Shown here: positions 28,143 to 37,696 of the stretch, in pieces
Numbering within the stretch: position 1 is the first letter of the stretch
Layout of the letters: the number at the start of each line of letters is the position of its first letter
NCBI RefSeq assembly: GCF_026460945.1
Contig: NZ_JAOVZV010000005.1
Coordinates: 1-64,000 of the forward strand
DNA from: Chryseobacterium luquanense
GTDB taxonomy: Bacteria > Bacteroidota > Bacteroidia > Flavobacteriales > Weeksellaceae
DNA length: 64,000 nt
Reading direction: 5' to 3'
Made by a program: the position numbers and the translations under genes
The notes under the pieces: generated by a model
Told to the model about the DNA's origin: nothing
The model's input: only the letters and a program-made list of their open reading frames with translations
The model's database searches: none

Positions 28143-29183
28143 TTACCTAGGAATTTCTATTCCCTCTAAAATCTGTCTTATAATTTCATCTGCCGTTAAA
28201 CCCTCCATTTCTCTTTCCGGCGAAACGATTACTCTGTGCCTTAAAACTGCATAACTCGCTTCTTTAATATCTTCAGGAGTTACGAAATCTCTTCCTCTCA
28301 ATGCTGCGAAAGCTTTCGAAGCCGTCAATAATGCTAAACTCGCTCTCGGTGAAGCTCCTAAATATAAAAATTGGTTTTCTCTGGTGTTGATAATAATTTT
28401 AGCAATGTATTCAATCAGTTGAGATTCAACGATGATTTCTTTTACCAATTTTTGATAATCATTAAGCTGTTTAGCAGAAATTATTTTATTTACAGCTTCA
28501 GTTTTATCTTCAAGTCTATTGTTATGCTGATTTTTAATGATTGCAACTTCCTGCTCAAGCGTAGGATAACCAACATTTATTTTAAACAAAAATCTATCGA
28601 GCTGAGCTTCAGGAAGTCTATACGTTCCTTCGTGTTCGATTGGATTTTGAGTAGCAATTACCAAAAAAGGTTCATCCATTTCATAACGAGTACCGTCGAT
28701 TGTAATCTGTTTTTCTTCCATTACCTCAAACAAAGCAGCCTGCGTTTTTGCCGGAGAACGGTTGATCTCATCAATAAGAATAAAACTTGAGAAAATCGGG
28801 CCTTTTTTAAATTCAAATTCAGAATTTTTCATGCTGAAAACAGAGGTTCCCAAAATATCTGAAGGCATCAAATCTGGTGTAAACTGAATTCTGCTGAAAT
28901 CTACATCAATCGTTTTTGCCAATAATTTAGCCGTAATTGTTTTCGCAACTCCAGGAACTCCTTCAATCAAAACATGACCATTCGAAAGCAAAGCAGCCAA
29001 AAGATGTTCGACCATGTTTTCCTGACCGACAATAACTTTTGCAATTTCTGTTTTTACTTTATTTAAATGTTCACGAAGATCTATCATATCAATTCTTGAT
29101 TCAAATTGGCTCTGATCTTTTTGCTCTTTATTTAAGTTGATAGAATTTTGATTTTCTAAATTCTGTTCTATGTTATTTTCCAT
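28143..29183 (-). CDS. MoxR family AAA+ ATPase
   Basis: 346 residues with Walker A GVPGVAKT (75-82), Walker B FILIDEINR (near 135-142), sensor 1 ATQNPIEHEGTY and sensor 2 region near the lid (GASPRASLALL). MoxR ATPases act as chaperones for metal or cofactor insertion and complex assembly. It lies between DUF4350 and DUF58, all on the minus strand within a few tens of bases, which supports one operon. Confidence 0.93.
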   Translation of the reverse strand: MENNIEQNLENQNSINLNKEQKDQSQFESRIDMIDLREHLNKVKTEIAKVIVGQENMVEHLLAALLSNGHVLIEGVPGVAKTITAKLLAKTIDVDFSRIQFTPDLMPSDILGTSVFSMKNSEFEFKKGPIFSSFILIDEINRSPAKTQAALFEVMEEKQITIDGTRYEMDEPFLVIATQNPIEHEGTYRLPEAQLDRFLFKINVGYPTLEQEVAIIKNQHNNRLEDKTEAVNKIISAKQLNDYQKLVKEIIVESQLIEYIAKIIINTRENQFLYLGASPRASLALLTASKAFAALRGRDFVTPEDIKEASYAVLRHRVIVSPEREMEGLTADEIIRQILEGIEIPR

Positions 29184-29245
29184 ACTAATTCGTTTTTATT
29201 TTGAAAAGTAATTTCGCTGCTGTGAAGCCTTTCTCATTTCCATGT

Positions 29246-30403
29246 TTATTTCATTATCTCATCCAAAAGTTTATTCATTCTTCCCAAGTCTTCTTTCATG
29301 ACACCGGCGTAAGGATCTTGTGCTTTTTTAATTAATGAGATTGCTTCATTTACCAATTCAGCAGATTTACCAGTTTTTAGTTGAAGCTTTTTTGAAAATT
29401 CTTCATCCAAATTTTGAGTATCAATTAAAAGATCAAGTCTTACTTTATTTAAGAAATATTGAGCTTTCTTTGCCATCATATCGTGAAAATCTCCTTCCTG
29501 TAGGTAAAGATTTCCAATACTTTTTACAAAATCAGCAGATGTATTTTTTAAAGGTTCTATGATGGGGACGATTCTTTGTTTTCGTTTTACATTAAAGAAA
29601 ATAAACAAAATTATTCCGCCTAAAAATACCCACCAAGCATATTTCAAAGCCGGATTTGCAAGAATAAATCTTAATAAAGAACTCGATTCTTTGGTATTAC
29701 TCTCTACAAACCATATTGTTTCTTTATCTCCCAAATATGAAAAGACACTTTGAGCATATTTTACATTTCCAGATTTCAGAAGATAATAATTGGTAAGAAA
29801 AAGCGGCTCGCAATGCACATAAATATTTCCTTTTCCAAAAGGTGCTTTGATGAAATTTGCCTGATCTTCATTATTCTCTTCAATCGTTTTTCCTAAAACC
29901 TGAACTTTGGGCTTGATGTAAGAAAAACCTCTACCAGACGGAAATTTATCTAATTCAATAAAATCATTTTGATATTTTTTGTCGGTCAGTTTTAAAACAT
30001 TATGTTCTTCAAAAGATATTTTTGAATTGTAAAAACCAATCGAATCTGAGATATTTTTCGGAATCCGGGTTGCAATAATCATCGCATCGGAACCTTTGGA
30101 AACCTCATCCAAAATTTTGTTCCACGATTCCTGATCTACTTCGCTTTCTACAACGAGAATATTGTGTGGCTTTTTGTTTTTTTCCGAGTAATAATGATAT
30201 GGAGTAATATCAATTTTGGTAAAATTATTTTTGAATAAATCTTTTACTTCTTTATTAAAGACAAACAAACCGAAAGGCGATTTTTCATTCACATCAAAGT
30301 TTTTTCGCCAGTCTGTAACCTCCTTTTTACTCACTTCAAGCAATGCCCAAATCACCATGATAATGATGAAGATAACAGCATATATTTTGAAAGTTTTATT
30401 CAT
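29246..30403 (-). CDS. DUF4350 domain-containing membrane protein
   Basis: 385 residues with an N-terminal transmembrane helix (about 6-24), a periplasmic ATPase-like or Rossmann-like DUF4350 region (about 40-240), a second helix (YAWWVFLGGIILFIFFNVKR, near 265) and a cytoplasmic helical tail. No catalytic residue is recognised. It lies downstream of the DUF4129 gene by 15 bp and upstream of MoxR. Confidence 0.82.
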   Translation of the reverse strand: MNKTFKIYAVIFIIIMVIWALLEVSKKEVTDWRKNFDVNEKSPFGLFVFNKEVKDLFKNNFTKIDITPYHYYSEKNKKPHNILVVESEVDQESWNKILDEVSKGSDAMIIATRIPKNISDSIGFYNSKISFEEHNVLKLTDKKYQNDFIELDKFPSGRGFSYIKPKVQVLGKTIEENNEDQANFIKAPFGKGNIYVHCEPLFLTNYYLLKSGNVKYAQSVFSYLGDKETIWFVESNTKESSSLLRFILANPALKYAWWVFLGGIILFIFFNVKRKQRIVPIIEPLKNTSADFVKSIGNLYLQEGDFHDMMAKKAQYFLNKVRLDLLIDTQNLDEEFSKKLQLKTGKSAELVNEAISLIKKAQDPYAGVMKEDLGRMNKLLDEIMK

Positions 30404-30418
30404 TGTAAGAAGTTTTAT

Positions 30419-31225
30419 TTAAGGCTTAAATCCTTGAAATTGATTTTTAAATTTATTGTAACTCTGCTCATCGATACTGAATTCACCGTACCAAACGTAA
30501 TCGAAAATATAAGAAAGATTGTAAAAGTCGTTTTTCAAATGGTTGAGTTGTAATTCTGAAACGTAGTCTTTATTTGTTTTTTCGGGATTCCAAAGAATGA
30601 GTTTTTTATCACTTAATTTTTTAAGGATAAATAAAAACTGATAACGAACAGCAGAACGGTAATCTCCGTCATTTTCAAATTTGGCAATACTTTGTGGAAA
30701 ATTGATTTCGTGAATATTTTCTTGAAGCTCTTCGTCGTTAATTTCTATTTTTTTATTTTGATTTCCAAAAAATAAACTCCCATTATTTTTAATCAAAAAT
30801 TTAACGATAAAATATAATAAAAAGCCTACCAAAATAATCGCAAAAAGCCGAATGATTAGCCCTGTAATCTGTGAAGAAGTTTCTAAGCTTGTATCACCAA
30901 AAATACTTCTGATCAATTGAATCAGTTTTCGCTGAAGTTTTTCAAAAAATGATTCTCTGGGCTTTGAAGTGGTATAATCAAATTCGTTTCCTTTATATCT
31001 TGAAGGAAGATTTTCTTTAAATTTCTTTGGAAAAACCGTATTTTCAGTTTGCGGATTGGTCTTTAAAATAGAATCTGCAACGTACATATTTTTGTAATGA
31101 CTTGTAAAAACAGTATCTGCAGTAGCAACCTCTGTATAATCATCAGAATATTCATCATCATATTCTTGAGCTTTTGCAAACCCAAAATTCAGAAAAATCA
31201 GTAAAAACAATAACAATTTATTCAT
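30419..31225 (-). CDS. DUF4129 domain-containing protein
   Basis: 268 residues from MNKLLLFLLIFL at 31225; the frame is open to 31258 but this ATG gives a signal peptide. A transmembrane helix near 125-150 separates a periplasmic part from a cytoplasmic DUF4129 domain (DYRSAVRYQFLFILKKLSDKKLI, KTNKDYVSEL, FDYVWYGEFSIDEQSYNKFK). The start overlaps the stop of the upstream gene (31218) by 8 bp, so translation is probably coupled. Confidence 0.85.
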   Translation of the reverse strand: MNKLLLFLLIFLNFGFAKAQEYDDEYSDDYTEVATADTVFTSHYKNMYVADSILKTNPQTENTVFPKKFKENLPSRYKGNEFDYTTSKPRESFFEKLQRKLIQLIRSIFGDTSLETSSQITGLIIRLFAIILVGFLLYFIVKFLIKNNGSLFFGNQNKKIEINDEELQENIHEINFPQSIAKFENDGDYRSAVRYQFLFILKKLSDKKLILWNPEKTNKDYVSELQLNHLKNDFYNLSYIFDYVWYGEFSIDEQSYNKFKNQFQGFKP

Positions 31226-32180
31226 TGATACCGATTGTTTCAATTTCTTCCAACTCAACTTTTTGGTGAAAATCTCTTCTGCTGTCGTAATACATTAACC
31301 CTGAATTGATGTACAATATATTCGAAAGGAAAAATGAAATCAACGTTGAAACCCCATACATCACAAAAATTAAGATACCGAAACTTCCGGCAAAAGGATT
31401 TTGTTCAAAATTTCCATCGGGTGACATTGTGGTAATTTTCAGCATGAAAAATATCATCGGGATCATCGTAAAAACAGTCGTAATGACATACAAAATAATA
31501 AGTATAACTATTGTTGCACCCCAATATTTCCAGAAAGGTGAACCTTCTCTATTATTTGCATAAGAAAATTGTGAACGAATGGAATAGCTTAAACTTTCAA
31601 AAAAACCACTTTTGCTGTTAAAATAATCATACATCAGAAAATTAATCACATTGATCACGACCGGAAATATGAGCAGCAAAAGAAAAAAGCCAATAATAAC
31701 AAGCATTAATGCGTAAGAAATTCCAATAATGATGATTGCTATTGGTGTCACTATGAAAATCAATCCCAACAAAAGTTTACCAATTCTTCCTGCATTTTTC
31801 TTAAAATCAACAAAAATATCGTCGGTTTTTATTTTGGTTTCACCTTGAGCTAATCTTTTAAGATAAAAAACAGGGAAAAGATAATTGACAATCATCATTG
31901 TCATGAAAAGCAAAAATGTGATTACTCCGATGACGATGAACATTCCGATATTATCCTCAAAATAAGACTCGAAATAATAACTTTCTCCGCTCATATTTGA
32001 CCCGAAAATCTGCATAAATAGTTCTCTGTAGCCGAAAATAAAAATCGTCACCATGAGAATCAGCAAAAGACCATTCAGCAGAATGTAATTTTTGAAATAG
32101 TTTTTACCATACAGTTTGAAAAATGTAAAACTATCTGTAATAAGAGCTCCGAAATCTCTTTTTTTATAAAACTGCATCAT
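31218..32180 (-). CDS. Polytopic membrane protein of the MoxR cluster
   Basis: 320 residues, with about six hydrophobic segments in three pairs (about 30-50, 80-105, 135-175, 215-245, 265-295). The architecture resembles membrane-domain families found next to DUF4129 and SpoIIM genes. The start overlaps the end of the SpoIIM-like gene by 17 bp. Function unknown. Confidence 0.65.
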   Translation of the reverse strand: MMQFYKKRDFGALITDSFTFFKLYGKNYFKNYILLNGLLLILMVTIFIFGYRELFMQIFGSNMSGESYYFESYFEDNIGMFIVIGVITFLLFMTMMIVNYLFPVFYLKRLAQGETKIKTDDIFVDFKKNAGRIGKLLLGLIFIVTPIAIIIIGISYALMLVIIGFFLLLLIFPVVINVINFLMYDYFNSKSGFFESLSYSIRSQFSYANNREGSPFWKYWGATIVILIILYVITTVFTMIPMIFFMLKITTMSPDGNFEQNPFAGSFGILIFVMYGVSTLISFFLSNILYINSGLMYYDSRRDFHQKVELEEIETIGINE

Positions 32181-33147
32181 TGATAAGGTTTTTTATTCTT
32201 CGGTTAACAATTCTTGGGTACACAAAATAATAAAAGCCGATGATTCCCAAACATCCAAAAATAATGATAAGATTTAATATTAAAGGCATTTCTAATGCAT
32301 GTCTCGTAACATAACCTTCAAGAATTCCGGCACAGATTGTAAAGGGAATTGTACTTAAAAATATTTTGAACGAATTTTTAAATCCGTTTTTAAAAGAATT
32401 AAATCTTGACAGCGTTTTTGGAAAAAGAATAGAAGTTCCCAAAATCAAACCGCACATTCCTTCCACAACCATACTGAAAATTTCAAATGCTCCATGAAGC
32501 CAGATTCCTCTTGCACTATCTCCTAAAGCTCCATGTTGATAGAAAAAATACTGAAATGTTCCCACCATAATTGAGTTATGCATCAAAAGATACAACGTTC
32601 CGATTCCGCAAGTGATTCCGTAAATGTAAAGTTTTGCACCCACGATGATATTGTTGACGGTAATTCCGATTGTACTTCCCCAAGTGGAGCCATCCTGATA
32701 AACGCCAACTGCATTTCCGTTTTTGATGTTTTCGATGGTCATATTTACATAACCTTCACTCAGAATGAGATTGGCAAATTCGTTATCATAAATCGCTGAA
32801 AGTACGCCAATCAGCATAAAAAATATAAAGAACAAAAAAGAGTAGACTAAATATCTTTTGTTTTCATAAACAATCAAAGGAACTTCTGTTTTGAAGAAAT
32901 AAATCAGTCTGTTTTCTTCAACTCTTTTAGTTTTATAAATTTTCTGGAAAATCTGAGACGAAAGATGATTAAGATAAACCGTAGTATTACTTTTCGGGTA
33001 GTAAGTCTGGGCAAAAGAAAGATCATTGACAAGGTTGATATACAACGAAGACAGGTCATCAGGATTTTTTTTAATTTTCCCTTGAACAACCTGCTCAATT
33101 CCCAACCATTTTTCTTTATTTTGTTTAATGAAATAAACTTCTCTCAT
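32164..33147 (-). CDS. Stage II sporulation protein M (SpoIIM)-like membrane protein
   Basis: 327 residues from MREVYFIKQNKEKW; the frame is open to 33204 but homology starts here. The C-terminal 230 residues have the SpoIIM pattern of five or six helices with FEIFSMVVEGMCGLILG and the HGAFE motif. The organism is not a spore former, so the family name is only a label. It is the first gene of the minus-strand cluster and diverges from the RDD gene with only 27 bp between starts. Confidence 0.82.
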   Translation of the reverse strand: MREVYFIKQNKEKWLGIEQVVQGKIKKNPDDLSSLYINLVNDLSFAQTYYPKSNTTVYLNHLSSQIFQKIYKTKRVEENRLIYFFKTEVPLIVYENKRYLVYSFLFFIFFMLIGVLSAIYDNEFANLILSEGYVNMTIENIKNGNAVGVYQDGSTWGSTIGITVNNIIVGAKLYIYGITCGIGTLYLLMHNSIMVGTFQYFFYQHGALGDSARGIWLHGAFEIFSMVVEGMCGLILGTSILFPKTLSRFNSFKNGFKNSFKIFLSTIPFTICAGILEGYVTRHALEMPLILNLIIIFGCLGIIGFYYFVYPRIVNRRIKNLINDAVL

Positions 33148-33174
33148 AATTGTAAGGCTAAAATAATAAAAATT

Positions 33175-33924
33175 ATGTCTCAAATTGCGATAAATACCTC
33201 CCAAAATGTAAATATTAATTTTATCACTGCAAGTATCGGAGAACGAATAGTAGCGTACATTATAGATTTTCTTATCAAGGCGGCATATGTTGTTGCGACG
33301 TTCTATTTATTTTTTAATATTTTCAATTTAGGATATATTTTAGATGGTTTAGATTCCTGGTCTCAAAACGCAATTTACATTGTTCTCACATTGCCCGTTT
33401 CGCTTTATCCGTTAGTTTTGGAAAGCTTGATGGAAGGGCAGACTCCCGGAAAAAAAGTAATGAAAATACGTGTGGTAAAAATCGACGGTTACCAAGCGAG
33501 TTTTGGGGATTATCTGATTCGCTGGGTTTTTAGATTAATCGACACAACTTTTGTAGGAATTGTTGGTTTAATTTCGATGATTGTTTCTAAAAATAATCAG
33601 CGTTTGGGTGATATCGCTTCCGGAACAGCTGTAATTTCATTGAAAAACAACATCAATATTTCTCATACGATTCTTGAAAACATCAATCATGATTACATTC
33701 CAACTTTTCCACAAGTGATTGGGTTGAGTGATAATGACATGAGAATTATTAAAGACAATTATTTAAAAGCTTTAAAAATTGATGACCGACAAATTATTAC
33801 AAAGCTTTCAGAAAAAATAAAAAGCATTCTCAAGCTGGAAGTTGACCCCACAAAAATGACCGAAAGACAGTTTATCGGTGTTGTTATCAAAGATTATAAT
33901 TATTATACGGGAAAAGACAGCTAA
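33175..33924 (+). CDS. RDD family membrane protein
   Basis: 249 residues from MSQIAINTSQ; the frame is open upstream to 32965 inside the divergent gene, but that part is a shadow. The RDD signature appears as IGERIVAYIIDFLIKAAYVV (R and D in the first helix) and later GQTPGKKVMKIRVV. Three or four transmembrane segments lie in residues 20-150; the C-terminal half is cytoplasmic. It is the plus-strand arm of the MoxR cluster. Confidence 0.88.
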   Translation: MSQIAINTSQNVNINFITASIGERIVAYIIDFLIKAAYVVATFYLFFNIFNLGYILDGLDSWSQNAIYIVLTLPVSLYPLVLESLMEGQTPGKKVMKIRVVKIDGYQASFGDYLIRWVFRLIDTTFVGIVGLISMIVSKNNQRLGDIASGTAVISLKNNINISHTILENINHDYIPTFPQVIGLSDNDMRIIKDNYLKALKIDDRQIITKLSEKIKSILKLEVDPTKMTERQFIGVVIKDYNYYTGKDS

Positions 33925-33991
33925 TTATTGCCAATTATGCTTTGTAAGTGAATTGTTGTTTTTAATTTAAATATTAGAAAATTAAAAGAAA

Positions 33992-34465
33992 TTATTTCAA
34001 AAGCGACCAAATTCCAACACCAATTCCTGCATAAGCAGCAATAGTTATAATATCAGCGATCGGTTTTGAAAATTGTTTTTCAGCAATTTTTTCGCTATTA
34101 ATTTGATTCTTATGGAATTTGAAAATTACTTTAGGGTTACGAACCGAATGCGCAACAAGACTGTCACTTTCCCATCGGTCAACTATAATTTTATAACTTT
34201 TACCGTCAACATCAATTTTAAAATTTTTGTTCGGAGCAAGTTTCTCCTGCACATTAATTGGAGCGGGAATTACTTGTGAATTTGATTTTTGAGATTCGGC
34301 TTTTTCACTATCCATTTCTCCCTGAGATGCCTTTGCAAGCTCTGCACTTCTTTTAGAATCTTGCTTATTATCGGTTGCTGTAGGATCTGCAGGCTTTTTA
34401 ACTTGATAAGTATAGCAACTCACAAGACATAACGATACAATGATAAGATAAAAATTCTTTCGCAT
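33992..34465 (-). CDS. Hypothetical lipoprotein
   Basis: 157 residues with a lipoprotein signal (CLVSC, near residue 17), a low-complexity linker rich in Ser, Lys, Glu and Gln (20-70), a small beta-rich domain (FKIDVDGKSYKIIVDRWESDSLVAH) and a C-terminal hydrophobic stretch (ADIITIAAYAGIGVGIWSLL) that looks like a membrane anchor. No family recognised. It stands alone between the RDD and GNAT genes. Confidence 0.6.
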   Translation of the reverse strand: MRKNFYLIIVSLCLVSCYTYQVKKPADPTATDNKQDSKRSAELAKASQGEMDSEKAESQKSNSQVIPAPINVQEKLAPNKNFKIDVDGKSYKIIVDRWESDSLVAHSVRNPKVIFKFHKNQINSEKIAEKQFSKPIADIITIAAYAGIGVGIWSLLK

Positions 34466-34640
34466 AAGCCAAATTTAAGAATTAAACGGAATATTTGGTA
34501 TTTTCTTTTAAAAGATTCTGTTTTTAAAATTTATTATTGCCTAAAATGAATTGATAATTAATGTTAATCCATTTATTAATGCAGATCAAAACTTGTGCGG
34601 TTCAATTTTTGTATTTTTAATTTTAATTAAAATGTAAATT

Positions 34641-34931
34641 ATGAAATTCGAAAACAATAAATCAGGAAACGGAGGAGTTATTACACTCAACAACGAAATA
34701 AAAGAAGTGGGGAGATTGACTTACACGATTTTCCCTGATGACAGTAAATTGATTATTTCTTTCGTATTGGTTCATCCCGAGTTTGAAGGTCGCGGAATGG
34801 GAAAGTTTCTTGTAGAAGAAGCTATTAAATTTTCAAGAGAAAATAAGTGGAAAGTATATCCCCATTGTTCTTATGCAAGAGCTGTAATGAGAAGAATGAA
34901 TGATGTGGCAGATATTTTTTTACAGAACTAA
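34641..34931 (+). CDS. Small GNAT family N-acetyltransferase (YjdJ-like)
   Basis: 96 residues. The acetyl-CoA-binding motif is seen in HPEFEGRGMGKFLVEEAIKFSREN, followed by KVYPHCSYARAVMRR, the usual layout of single-domain YjdJ-type acetyltransferases. The substrate is unknown. Its 3' end overlaps that of the convergent glycosyltransferase gene by 12 bp. Confidence 0.88.
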   Translation: MKFENNKSGNGGVITLNNEIKEVGRLTYTIFPDDSKLIISFVLVHPEFEGRGMGKFLVEEAIKFSRENKWKVYPHCSYARAVMRRMNDVADIFLQN

Positions 34932-35891
34932 AACTTCATTCAGAAGAATATCTTCAATATTATCTGGATAATCAACCTGAAAATGAAGATCTGAAGCAAC
35001 CCAGTTTTTAATTTCTTCTGAGTCTAAAATTTTAGAATTTGGAATTCCCATTTTCTCTAAAGCACACGCATTACATTCCTGTTCATACTGATTGTGAATA
35101 GGAATCACGAATAGCTTTTTATCCATAAAAAGTGCTTCAGCCGGAGTTTCAAAGCCAGCATTGCATAAAATCCCATCACAGTTTTCGAAAGATTTTAAAT
35201 ATTGAAACTCATCAATTGGGAAAATCTCAACATTTTTAACTTTCACCTGAAGTTTGCTGTATTTTGAAAAAACTTTCCACTCTACAGGAATTTCTTTTAA
35301 AACTTTAATAATATTTTCATCTGAAAAACTTGGAAGATAAACCACATAAAATCCTTTTTTATCGGGATTTAAATTTCTGATTTTTCTTCTGATAACCGGT
35401 TTTTTTATTTGTGGATGATAGTTATCAAAATGAAAACCTATTTTTCTTTCACTTGGAACATAATACTTTAAAATCAATTCTCCGAAAAAGTCTTTTTTAT
35501 CAGGTTTTGGTGTTTCTTTAAAACTCATTGAGGCTTGATGACTCAGCTCGATCATATTTAAATTTTTTGTTTTACAAGCCCAACCTGTTAAAGGCTCATA
35601 ATCATTGATGATTAAATCGTATTTGCTTAAATCAATATTTTTAATGGTTTTAAAAGCTTCGAGAAAAGAATTTTCAAAAAGAATTTTTTTATAGGAAATT
35701 CCGCCTGTTTTATTGTAAAGCAATGAAACACCTTTATGTTGAAAGTTAATTGGAAAATCAGCCTTCAACTGAGATTGATGACCACTGATTAAAGTATCAA
35801 CAGAAACATATTTTTTAAGAATAGGGATGATTACCTGCGCTCTTGCAACATGACCATTTCCTGTTCCCTGAAATGCATACAAAACTTTCAT
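34920..35891 (-). CDS. Glycosyltransferase, GT-B fold (MurG/VC2487-like)
   Basis: 323 residues. The N-terminal GTGNGHVARAQVIIP and C-terminal CDGILCNAGFETPAEALFMDKKLFVIP are the Gly-rich loop and nucleotide-sugar site of MurG-like GT-B enzymes. There is no membrane segment. It starts 1 bp after the stop of the LpxH-like gene, so the two are surely co-transcribed. The pair suggests lipid or envelope glycan synthesis; sugar and acceptor are unknown. Confidence 0.82.
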   Translation of the reverse strand: MKVLYAFQGTGNGHVARAQVIIPILKKYVSVDTLISGHQSQLKADFPINFQHKGVSLLYNKTGGISYKKILFENSFLEAFKTIKNIDLSKYDLIINDYEPLTGWACKTKNLNMIELSHQASMSFKETPKPDKKDFFGELILKYYVPSERKIGFHFDNYHPQIKKPVIRRKIRNLNPDKKGFYVVYLPSFSDENIIKVLKEIPVEWKVFSKYSKLQVKVKNVEIFPIDEFQYLKSFENCDGILCNAGFETPAEALFMDKKLFVIPIHNQYEQECNACALEKMGIPNSKILDSEEIKNWVASDLHFQVDYPDNIEDILLNEVLVL

Positions 35892-35892
35892 A

Positions 35893-36717
35893 CTAAGTAA
35901 ATTGGGTTACAATTTTCAAAAGATCTGAACTGTTGATATCCTGAATTTCTTCAGTTTCATCATCTTTAAGTAAATGCTTGTGATCTTCATAGTGAAAAAT
36001 CGTCCATTCATTTTGATTAAACTCTAAAGCTGATAAATTTTCAATCCAATCTCCTGAATTCAAATAAGTACATGAACCTTTTTTGTTTACTACTTCACGC
36101 ATTTGAGGTTGATGAATGTGACCACAAATTACATAATCATAGCCGTTATCAATTGCCAGTTCAGACGCCGTTAATTCAAAATCACCAATATACTTTACCG
36201 CCTTTTTTACGTTATTCTTGATTTTTTTTGAAAATGAATATTTTTCTCTACCCATTTTTTCTAAAAACCAATTCACAGCATTATTAATGACAATGAGAAG
36301 GTCATAACCTTTTCCTCCCAATTTTGCAATCCATTTTGAATGCTGAACGGATGCATCAAAAACATCTCCATGGAAAATCCATGTTTTTTTGTGATTAATT
36401 TCAAGGCAAAGTTTGTCGCAGACTTTCAGTTTACCCAATTCGAAGTCGGTAAACTTTCTGAACATTTCATCGTGATTACCAGTAATATAGTAGACATTTG
36501 TGTTTTTCGTAGCAAAAGAAATAATCTTTTTAATTACTTTTAAATGAGGCTTAGGGAAGTAAGACTTTTTAAACTGCCAAATATCGATGATATCGCCATT
36601 TAAAACTAATGTTTTCGGTTGAATAGAATTTAGATATCTAAGAAGTTCTTTAGCCTTACATCCGTAAGTTCCCAAGTGTACATCCGAAATAACAACCAGT
36701 TCAACGTCTCTTTTCAT
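35893..36717 (-). CDS. UDP-2,3-diacylglucosamine diphosphatase-like metallophosphoesterase
   Basis: 274 residues with all metallophosphoesterase blocks: VISDVHLGTYG, LNGDIIDIW, ITGNHDE, FHGDVFDA and VICGHIHQP. The LpxH/YbbF-type arrangement suggests cleavage of a nucleotide-sugar pyrophosphate at the inner membrane. It is coupled to the glycosyltransferase downstream. True LpxH activity in lipid A synthesis is possible but not certain. Confidence 0.85.
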   Translation of the reverse strand: MKRDVELVVISDVHLGTYGCKAKELLRYLNSIQPKTLVLNGDIIDIWQFKKSYFPKPHLKVIKKIISFATKNTNVYYITGNHDEMFRKFTDFELGKLKVCDKLCLEINHKKTWIFHGDVFDASVQHSKWIAKLGGKGYDLLIVINNAVNWFLEKMGREKYSFSKKIKNNVKKAVKYIGDFELTASELAIDNGYDYVICGHIHQPQMREVVNKKGSCTYLNSGDWIENLSALEFNQNEWTIFHYEDHKHLLKDDETEEIQDINSSDLLKIVTQFT

Positions 36718-36748
36718 TTGCAGATATTATCTTACTAAATGATCAAAT

Positions 36749-36800
36749 GTGATCGCCATATCAATTAGTATTTTTGTATTACCAAGGATGGCGATTGCAC
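36749..36800. repeat. Long-armed inverted repeat upstream of yebC-like and downstream region
   Basis: GTGATCGCCAT (36749-36759) and ATGGCGATTGCAC (36788-36800) can pair over about 11 bp with one two-base bulge; 28 bases lie between. It lies between the LpxH-like gene start and the YebC gene end and could be a regulatory hairpin or repeat remnant. Confidence 0.4.
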
Positions 36801-36862
36801 AGTTGATTCTTTTGCAAAGAAACTAATTGAAAATGAACTGTGTATGAATGCTATATTATCTT

Positions 36863-37603
36863 TTATAACGATTCTAATAATTCGTCTGTAATTTCCATGT
36901 TATGATATACGTTTTGCACATCATCATCTTCCTCAAAACGATCAAGCATTTTCATATTTACTTTAAATTGCTCTGCATTGACTTCTTTTATATTATTCGG
37001 AATTCTTTGTAATTCTGCACTTTTAGCTTCGATTTTAAGTTCATCTAATTTGTGTGATAAAGAACCGAAATCTTCAAAAGCAGTTGTGATCATTACTTCT
37101 TCGTCATCTTTTTCTACATCTTCTGCGCCCCCGTCGATCATTTCCATTTCGAAATCATCCCAATCCATCGTAACTTTGGCTAAATCGATTGTAAAAATTC
37201 CTTTTCTGTCGAATATAAAAGCTAATTCGCCATTCTTTCCAAGATTACCATCAAACTTATTGAAAATTGCTCTTACGTTTGCAACCGTTCTTGTAGGATT
37301 GTTTGTAGTACATTCTACGAAAAATGCAACACCACCTTGTCCGTAACCTTCATAAGTGATTTCTTCATAATTTTCCGCATCTGCACCACCTGCCTTTTTG
37401 ATTGCTCTTTCAACATTATCCTTAGGCATATTTGCACCCTTTGCATTCTGGATACATCTTCTCAATGCAGGATTGGCTTCAGGATCAGTTCCTCCAGCTT
37501 TTACTGCTAAAGCAATGTCTTTACCAATTTTAGAAAAAGTCTTGGCCATTTTATCCCAACGAGCCATTTTGGAGGCTTTTCTATATTCAAATGCTCTTCC
37601 CAT
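36863..37603 (-). CDS. YebC/PmpR family DNA-binding regulatory protein
   Basis: 246 residues, length normal for the family. Seen are MGRAFEYRKASKMARWDKMAKTFSKIGKDI at the start, NMPKDNVERAIKKAGG, YEGYGQGGVAFFVECTTNNPTRT and NLGKNGELAFIFDRKG. Family members bind DNA or the ribosome to regulate or rescue translation. It stands alone with its start facing the ompA terminator. Confidence 0.93.
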   Translation of the reverse strand: MGRAFEYRKASKMARWDKMAKTFSKIGKDIALAVKAGGTDPEANPALRRCIQNAKGANMPKDNVERAIKKAGGADAENYEEITYEGYGQGGVAFFVECTTNNPTRTVANVRAIFNKFDGNLGKNGELAFIFDRKGIFTIDLAKVTMDWDDFEMEMIDGGAEDVEKDDEEVMITTAFEDFGSLSHKLDELKIEAKSAELQRIPNNIKEVNAEQFKVNMKMLDRFEEDDDVQNVYHNMEITDELLESL

Positions 37604-37642
37604 TTTATAATTTAAATTTTGACAAAAATACTCAAAATCAAC

Positions 37643-37678
37643 AACAAAAAAAATACCCCCAGAAAACTGAGGGTATTT
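37643..37678 (-). terminator. Intrinsic terminator after the OmpA-like gene
   Basis: Stem AATACCC-CAG / CTG-GGGTATT with a 4-nt loop, followed by eight T on the minus strand, 19 bp past the stop at 37697. Confidence 0.85.
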
Positions 37679-37696
37679 ATTATTTAGAAAAATTAA

